From: Batrachochytrium dendrobatidis JAM81
Taxonomy: Eukaryota; Chytridiomycota; Chytridiomycetes; Rhizophydiales
NCBI RefSeq assembly: GCF_000203795.2
Contig: NW_006281106.1
Location: forward strand, 873,302-937,301
DNA length: 64,000 bases
Direction of reading: 5' to 3'
A program made the translations under genes and the position numbers. The notes beneath the pieces are model-generated. The model ran no database searches and was not told where the DNA came from. It worked only from the letters and a program-made list of their open reading frames with translations. Positions 58,901 through 64,000 of the stretch are shown here, piece after piece (position 1 is the first letter of the stretch; every line of letters begins with the position of its first letter).

Positions 58901-61900
58901 ACTCTTTGAAGGATATGGCAGATGCATCATCTGGTCCTGAGACCGACTGAACCAAAGCCTTTAATTTTAAAATATCTCCATTACGTGGATCGTTTGGATC
59001 TACTTTCATATCCACTACATATTCCTACAATTAAAATAGGGTTAGTTTGTACAGGTATCATGGCTATATTAAAAACAGTATTCGAATGTTTGATCAATGT
59101 GAATCTACCATGAATCTAGGAAGATTTAATAATCCTGGCGGCCCGTGTGCATTAGTCAAATCCAAGCACTGTTGATGCTGAATTCTGCAATCAGTATTTC
59201 AAAAACCAATGAGTCATGTGCATTGCATATCATCATGAATCATGGCATTTATAAAGTCAAAATATTCATGTAAACGTACTTTGGAGGATTGGTATTACTA
59301 CAAGACCCATATATTGACCATGCCGCACTCATTTGAAGGGACCCAGAAATCCAATGTTCCTTTATGTGCTCACCCAGTTCCCGCGTATCACGGTTGAATG
59401 GCCGTCCAGAAAACTGTAAAGTACGCAACTCTCTATCCAATGACTCGGCACGATCATTCAATAAGGGAATAGGCACATGCACCTCACCAGCAAATACATC
59501 ACCAAATACACCAGTTTCAAATACTTCGACTCTCATAGTACGAGGTGCCTCTAACACTTTAATTCCAAATGCACTCTTAGTGTCTGTTGGGTTAATTGCG
59601 TGGTGTGGCAAATGCTTAACAAGTTGGTTGGCTTCGCTCAAATCTTCAATGCCATTAAAATGGATTGAAAATGAATTTGGGTCTATGGGTTTTGCTACTG
59701 TTCGCATGACCTCTTTATCGTTGTAAAAATATCTGAGATAGATATATGTGGCATCTACTTCGCGACGACGAAGCACCTCTGTTTTGGAACACTCGATGGA
59801 ATCAGAAGTATTATGGCTGTAGTCTTGTATAAATGATAGTATTGGTGATCCAGGCGGACGCCTACTTGCCTGCAGTCGCTTTAAAATACCAACTTTAAGT
59901 CTCTTGGCGTGGAATTTTTTTGGCTTTAGTTCGGTTGGCAATTCAAGCATGCTGGACCTGTCTTGTATAATACTATCCTTTTTTGCTGTCAATTTTTGCT
60001 TGGAGTTTTCCTGATTGTCTAAAACAAATGGAATTTTAAGCAAACGATACATTTGATTGAGTTGCTTGCAAACAGCTTCCAGATTTGACCTCGATTGACT
60101 AAATCAATCTAACCATAATTGTAAATAAATACCTGCAGATTCGTTCATATCTAGCATTTTTTCTTGAGTTATTTGATCTCTAGTAATTAGCATGTTTAAA
60201 TTAATTGGTTTTCAAACTAAAAGATTGAATTCGTATGTGACGCTTAGGCAATTCCAGAAACTCTGCTTTAGTCTTACCGATTCAATAAACTGCTTCTTGG
60301 GGATTCAGAAAATGTGATTTCAGCCAAATCCTTTGCTTCTGGATTTAGTTTAAAACATTATTGCGCGTAACATTAATAAGCAGTTGATTTTGGGCTGAAA
60401 ATATAACAATATAGTGGATTTTAATATATATCAACCAATACCTATATTGATTCGAGATATTTTCTGAGATACATCATTAGATTTCAATACAGAAAAAGAT
60501 GATTGTTTTTTAAATTCATGCTCGTACGCTCGTTTCCGCCTTTGATATGCAATGTCGTGTAAATCCTGCAGTTCTGATAGCTCGCGTTCTACTTCCTGAT
60601 CCAAATCATTTTTATCCTACATACAGCTATAATCAGCATATTATAGATAAATCAAAGACTTTTTATCAGTTTGAAAATGAGTAAACAATGACAAATACTA
60701 TACTTGATGTGCAATTGTGCTTCGAACCACAATTTTGAGACTCAAAGGTGTACTTGAAAAGTTGTTTGTAGCTCGTAAATGTTTAAGGTCTTGCCAAGTT
60801 TTAAGAATACGAAACTCCAACAATCGATCTGTCTGTGCCTCTGCATCCTACATATCCACACAGTATTTCAAACCATCTTAGTCATTGCATCATACCTAAA
60901 TGAACAGTTTAATCATAAATGATTACTCTTAGCAGTCGCGTGGCTTGAATGTCTTGTAAAAGATTGTATCGAACAGTTTCATCGTGGATACGAGCCTTGC
61001 GTACTTGTTCCTTTTGACCCTTTCCACGCAGACGTGATAGAATCATATCTTTGCTATTTGATTGTGAAAGTGAAGTTTGCAAGTTGTCCGAGTCATAATA
61101 GGACTGATTTTTTTGATCATGCTTTTCTATGTTTGATGTTTCTGCTGATCGAGCAATGAGATCAGAGAATGGGCTAGTGAGTTTAAACTCGTCATACTCG
61201 TTGCACAATACCTGTGTAATTCATCAAAACCAATCATTAAATCCATGCACAGTGAAAATATGTTTACTTGCACAAAAACTGCTGTAAATACCTTTAGTTT
61301 TGAAGTAAGAAACTCTACTATATTTGCACTCTTTCTTTCACGCATAATGCAGATGATGTTCATGATTTCATTGGAAAGACGTAGTTCCTCGGACATTAGT
61401 GGATGCTCATGAAATTTTAATGATACTAAATCCACAATAAGAAGATACTCTGCAGCTGATTGTGATAGTTGATGCGGTTGATTAGATACAATAGTGGGCA
61501 TTTGGCGATCAAAATACAAGCCATTAGAGGTGTTGAGGCTAAACAATGATTCGTTGCTGTCAGTCTCGAATACCATTTTTTTGACTGAAAATACAGACCG
61601 GTGTGGTCTGTAATGGATGTACTGCATTGGATCTGATTCAATTACAACTTGTCGTGTAGATCCTAGCCATTTTTCTCCACTAATAATCAATTTAAAAAGT
61701 TGAGATTTAATAGTACAACAAAACATGAATTGTTCCATTATGCAATTGAGATTTTTACTTGTTTTCTTCGCTTGCTTCTAGCCGTCTACAAAGTGTTTTA
61801 ACATTTGATGCGTGCATATAGGGCGGTGTGCCAACATACAATCCCTCATCTTCTGGTATTCGAATTCGCTTGATATTTGTTTCAAAAATCATTGGTATAA

Positions 61901-63160
61901 TTAGTTTAATGTTTTAAATAGCTAAATATTGGATTTTAGATATGCTGACAAGTGTGCTTACTTCTAACCATGTTGGTGGTAATTTAAAAGGATGTGTCAG
62001 AGGATAAAAAATCATTTTTGCTTCCTAAAACCCACATCATAATGTTAAACATAGTCACAATGTGCACAGTGATGGTCTAAATACTAACCTCTTGTATAAT
62101 TAGCTTCCAGTTTGGAATCCATTTCTTCAGCTCAACATAATTTACAACATCAACTGTAGTCTCTTCTAAAAACTGTTTGACATCTATGCAAACCAACTAT
62201 TATTTCAAGTTTCAAATTTAACGTATACATGATAAATGCGGTATACTTGAATACCTTGGTCTTTCATGGGCTCCTGATCTTGATCATCTTCATACTTTTT
62301 CTTGGCGCGCCTTTTGCCTTTTTTCGACTTTTTGGATTCGGTTTGCTTAGGTTGTGCATTAGCAAGAGTTTCAATACGAGATGAATGAGAAAATGAATCA
62401 TTTAGCATCACCAAAGACGATTTTTTTGTAATGGAGAGTGCATCAGATTCAGACGATGGCTTTGTCAGACTTGGTTTTGATTTGTAAATCGAAGCGAAAC
62501 GTGCTTCTACTGTAGTTGGTGAGGATGGTTTAGATGGCCATGGTATTGTAGATGGATCGTATGTTAGACTTTGACGATATGATGATGTATTGTTGGATAA
62601 AGCGGGACTTTTTTCATGTCCAGTAAACTAATTTGCATTGAATTTGAGCACATACGAAACACCAGTTTTAGTAGTTTATTATATTGGCAAGGTACTTTAT
62701 ACAGAATCAGTGTATCTTGTGACAGCAAGCATGTACAATATTCAATGGATTACCGTTGATACAATTGGTGATATCTGCTCATGTTTTGATTCCTGAGCAG
62801 CCTGCAATTAATTAAGAATAACATCGAGTCAATGCCATTGTACACGATAGTGTTTCTGAATTCAAGATGCTTAACAATACTCAAAAAATATTGGCATTGA
62901 ACTGTAGTGACGTTTAAAAAAGTATATCAATAAACTCTATACAACAACGGTACCTTTTGAGATGTATTTAATACAGTTTCTATCTTGAAAGTCGATGGTG
63001 TAGATCCATGTTTAATATGAGCCAAGTGAGTTGGTTGTACTCGCGCAGATGCAATTCCAAGCAATGCGTTGAGCTCTCTTCGCTCCTTAATTCTTTTCTT
63101 TGCTCTTTCAAGGACAGCTGCATGCTCAGAATTTGGTGTAGCACTAAGAGTACTAGACAT
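55985..63160 (-). CDS. CC2D2A: CC2D2A (MKS6) transition-zone protein
   Basis: Large gene with about 18-20 exons. The start chosen is the ATG at 63160 (MSSTLSATPNSEHAAVLERA). The N-terminal part is charged and disordered with SKKSKKGKRRAKKK (62280-62340). EDEGLYVGTPPYMHAS (61810-61860) matches the family's EEGLYVGT block. Further exons hold helical segments, a C2 domain (57680-58420; VVQVLEGFNLPIR, FVEISFQQHKLCTA, WNETIELDVDAP), and the inactive transglutaminase-like region (FVSMIPYLPN, HAILLCNFLLARG, IPEGMTAYVMIK; 56900-57310). The terminal exon has MHGFPLNIPFTDL, GVEFSLAIHCYGY and ISVWIYFCSLVRN, colinear with the end of human CC2D2A. The protein is a scaffold of the MKS gate at the cilium base. 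Exact exon ends in 58.6-62.6 kb are uncertain. Confidence 0.9.
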
Positions 63161-63277
63161 GCTTGATGTATGTGCAACGATAGTTTGTTTCGCGACGTGA
63201 AACTTGGATTCAACGCAATTGCCAATAATTGACTTGGGCAAACAATAGATGGCGAAATTCTCATTAATAAGATTCGA
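63161..63277. promoter_or_regulatory. Compact bidirectional promoter between CC2D2A and the rhodanese gene
   Basis: Only 117 bp separate the two divergent start codons, so they share regulatory sequence. No TATA box was recognised. Confidence 0.5.
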
Positions 63278-64000
63278 ATGAATTGCCAAACTCGAGATTT
63301 CCAACATTACAAAAACATCATGATTGTTTCTGCAGGTCTTGGATATGGCGGCACGACATTGGGTAGAGTATTTAGTTCTGCTAGTCAGAGTATATGGTGC
63401 AAACCCAATACACTGAACCATATAGGCTTGCCAATCTGCCTAGTCCGACTTGAATCGACCAGAACATTAACTACCAATCAAGCCACAGCTGTATCGTCCA
63501 CTCTAGTTCCTCCAATAATATCAGCAAAATGGCTTTCTGATGCACTTTCTAACAACTCCAAAAATATAGTGGTACTTGATGTATCTTGGCATTTTGAAGA
63601 ACCAGAGGATTTTCGGGCAACAAATAAAGGACTTTTTGGTTTATTTCGTAAAGAACCCAATACTCCTTTGGCACCACCTCGACTGTTGCCAAAACTAGAG
63701 TTTGAGAAACAGCATATCAAGGTTTGGAGATTCATGAATGATCGAGTTATGCAATAAAACCTTTGGATCACTGGTGCAAGGAACGCTGCTGATCTTTTCA
63801 AATTTGTATGCATGTTAGGGTGCAAGATTTGCTGGACTTGCTTCATTCACGGATCAACTATCTACATTACCCAATACGGTAATGTATGAGCATGAATTTT
63901 CCAAGAAAATGGGTAAGCATTTAATAATGTATTCATGTAAAATGCAACATTATCTTGCGGTGATTGCCTCTATTCTACTTTATAATGGACAATGATTAAC
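63278..64000 (+). CDS. Rhodanese / 3-mercaptopyruvate sulfurtransferase-like protein, 5' part
   Basis: Start at the ATG 63278; a second in-frame ATG at 63320 is possible. About 60-70 N-terminal residues are basic and Ser/Thr-rich (CLVRLESTRTLTTNQATAVS) and could be a mitochondrial presequence. The rhodanese fold starts with PPIISAKWLSDALSNNSKNI and VVLDVSWHF, and LPKLEFEKQHIK corresponds to the family's segment before the conserved PGA motif. The intron near 63719-63820 joins this to GARFAGLASFTDQLSTLP and ends at a donor near 63912. The catalytic Cys loop lies beyond the window. Two-domain sulfurtransferases move sulfur from mercaptopyruvate or thiosulfate to acceptors. Confidence 0.7.
63931..64000 (-). 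repeat. Start of MITE-like repeat copy 8, cut by the window end
   Basis: TATTCATGTAAAATGCAACA at 63931-63950 followed by a segment like the start of copy 7. It lies just after the splice donor of the rhodanese gene, so apparently in an intron. Only about 70 bp are visible. Confidence 0.45.

Overview
The window looks like nuclear DNA of a zoosporic (chytrid) fungus. It is AT-rich and gene-dense, nearly every gene is broken by short GT..AG introns (mostly about 60-110 bp), and it mixes fungal genes (ADA2, GID2/RMD5, CBM18-tyrosinases) with genes for building a cilium (TMEM67/meckelin, CC2D2A). CBM18 chitin-binding tyrosinases are a known expanded family in Batrachochytrium, so a Batrachochytrium-like member of the Rhizophydiales is the most economical reading. 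The species is an inference, not something read from the sequence. Gene models were assembled by hand from reading frames, splice signals and remembered family motifs.

Layout. 1-3565: 3' part of meckelin (TMEM67). 3614-5112 (-): GST-fold protein with a C-terminal membrane anchor. 5726-7978: POLD3, third subunit of DNA polymerase delta. 8133-10797 (-): ADA2 of SAGA. 11485-12723: NDUFS7 of complex I. 13281-23771 (-): four tandem secreted tyrosinases with 2, 2, 2 and 5 CBM18 domains; the last carries a tandem duplication of an exon+intron unit. 25042-26863: secreted proteinase K-like subtilase. 27225-28473 (-): RMD5/GID2 ubiquitin ligase. 28750-34380: ankyrin-repeat RasGEF. 34908-37234 (-): cyclin of the K/T/L type. 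38682-38924 (-): tiny secreted His/Gln/Phe/Gly repeat protein. 39472-40713: unknown membrane-anchored protein. 41379-43983: DUF3818-like protein. 44544-45848 (-): leucine-rich-repeat protein. 46098-47514 (-): small secreted, probably GPI-anchored protein. 47645-51025: TAPT1. 51149-53816 (-): unknown coiled-coil protein. 54559-55968: SGNH/GDSL phospholipase B-like enzyme. 55985-63160 (-): CC2D2A. 63278-64000: start of a rhodanese/mercaptopyruvate sulfurtransferase-like gene that runs off the window.

Two themes stand out. The first is an extracellular arsenal in 13-27 kb: chitin-binding copper oxidases followed by a subtilase, plus two more small secreted proteins further on. The second is ciliary: two transition-zone proteins of the MKS module (TMEM67, CC2D2A) and TAPT1, which is linked to the ciliary base in animals, all within 64 kb. 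Scattered between genes, and inside at least one intron (probably two), are about eight copies of a 330-500 bp non-coding repeat with similar inverted ends (core GTATTCACGTAAAATGAAAC), most likely a MITE-type element. No rRNA, tRNA, CRISPR array or autonomous transposon was recognised.
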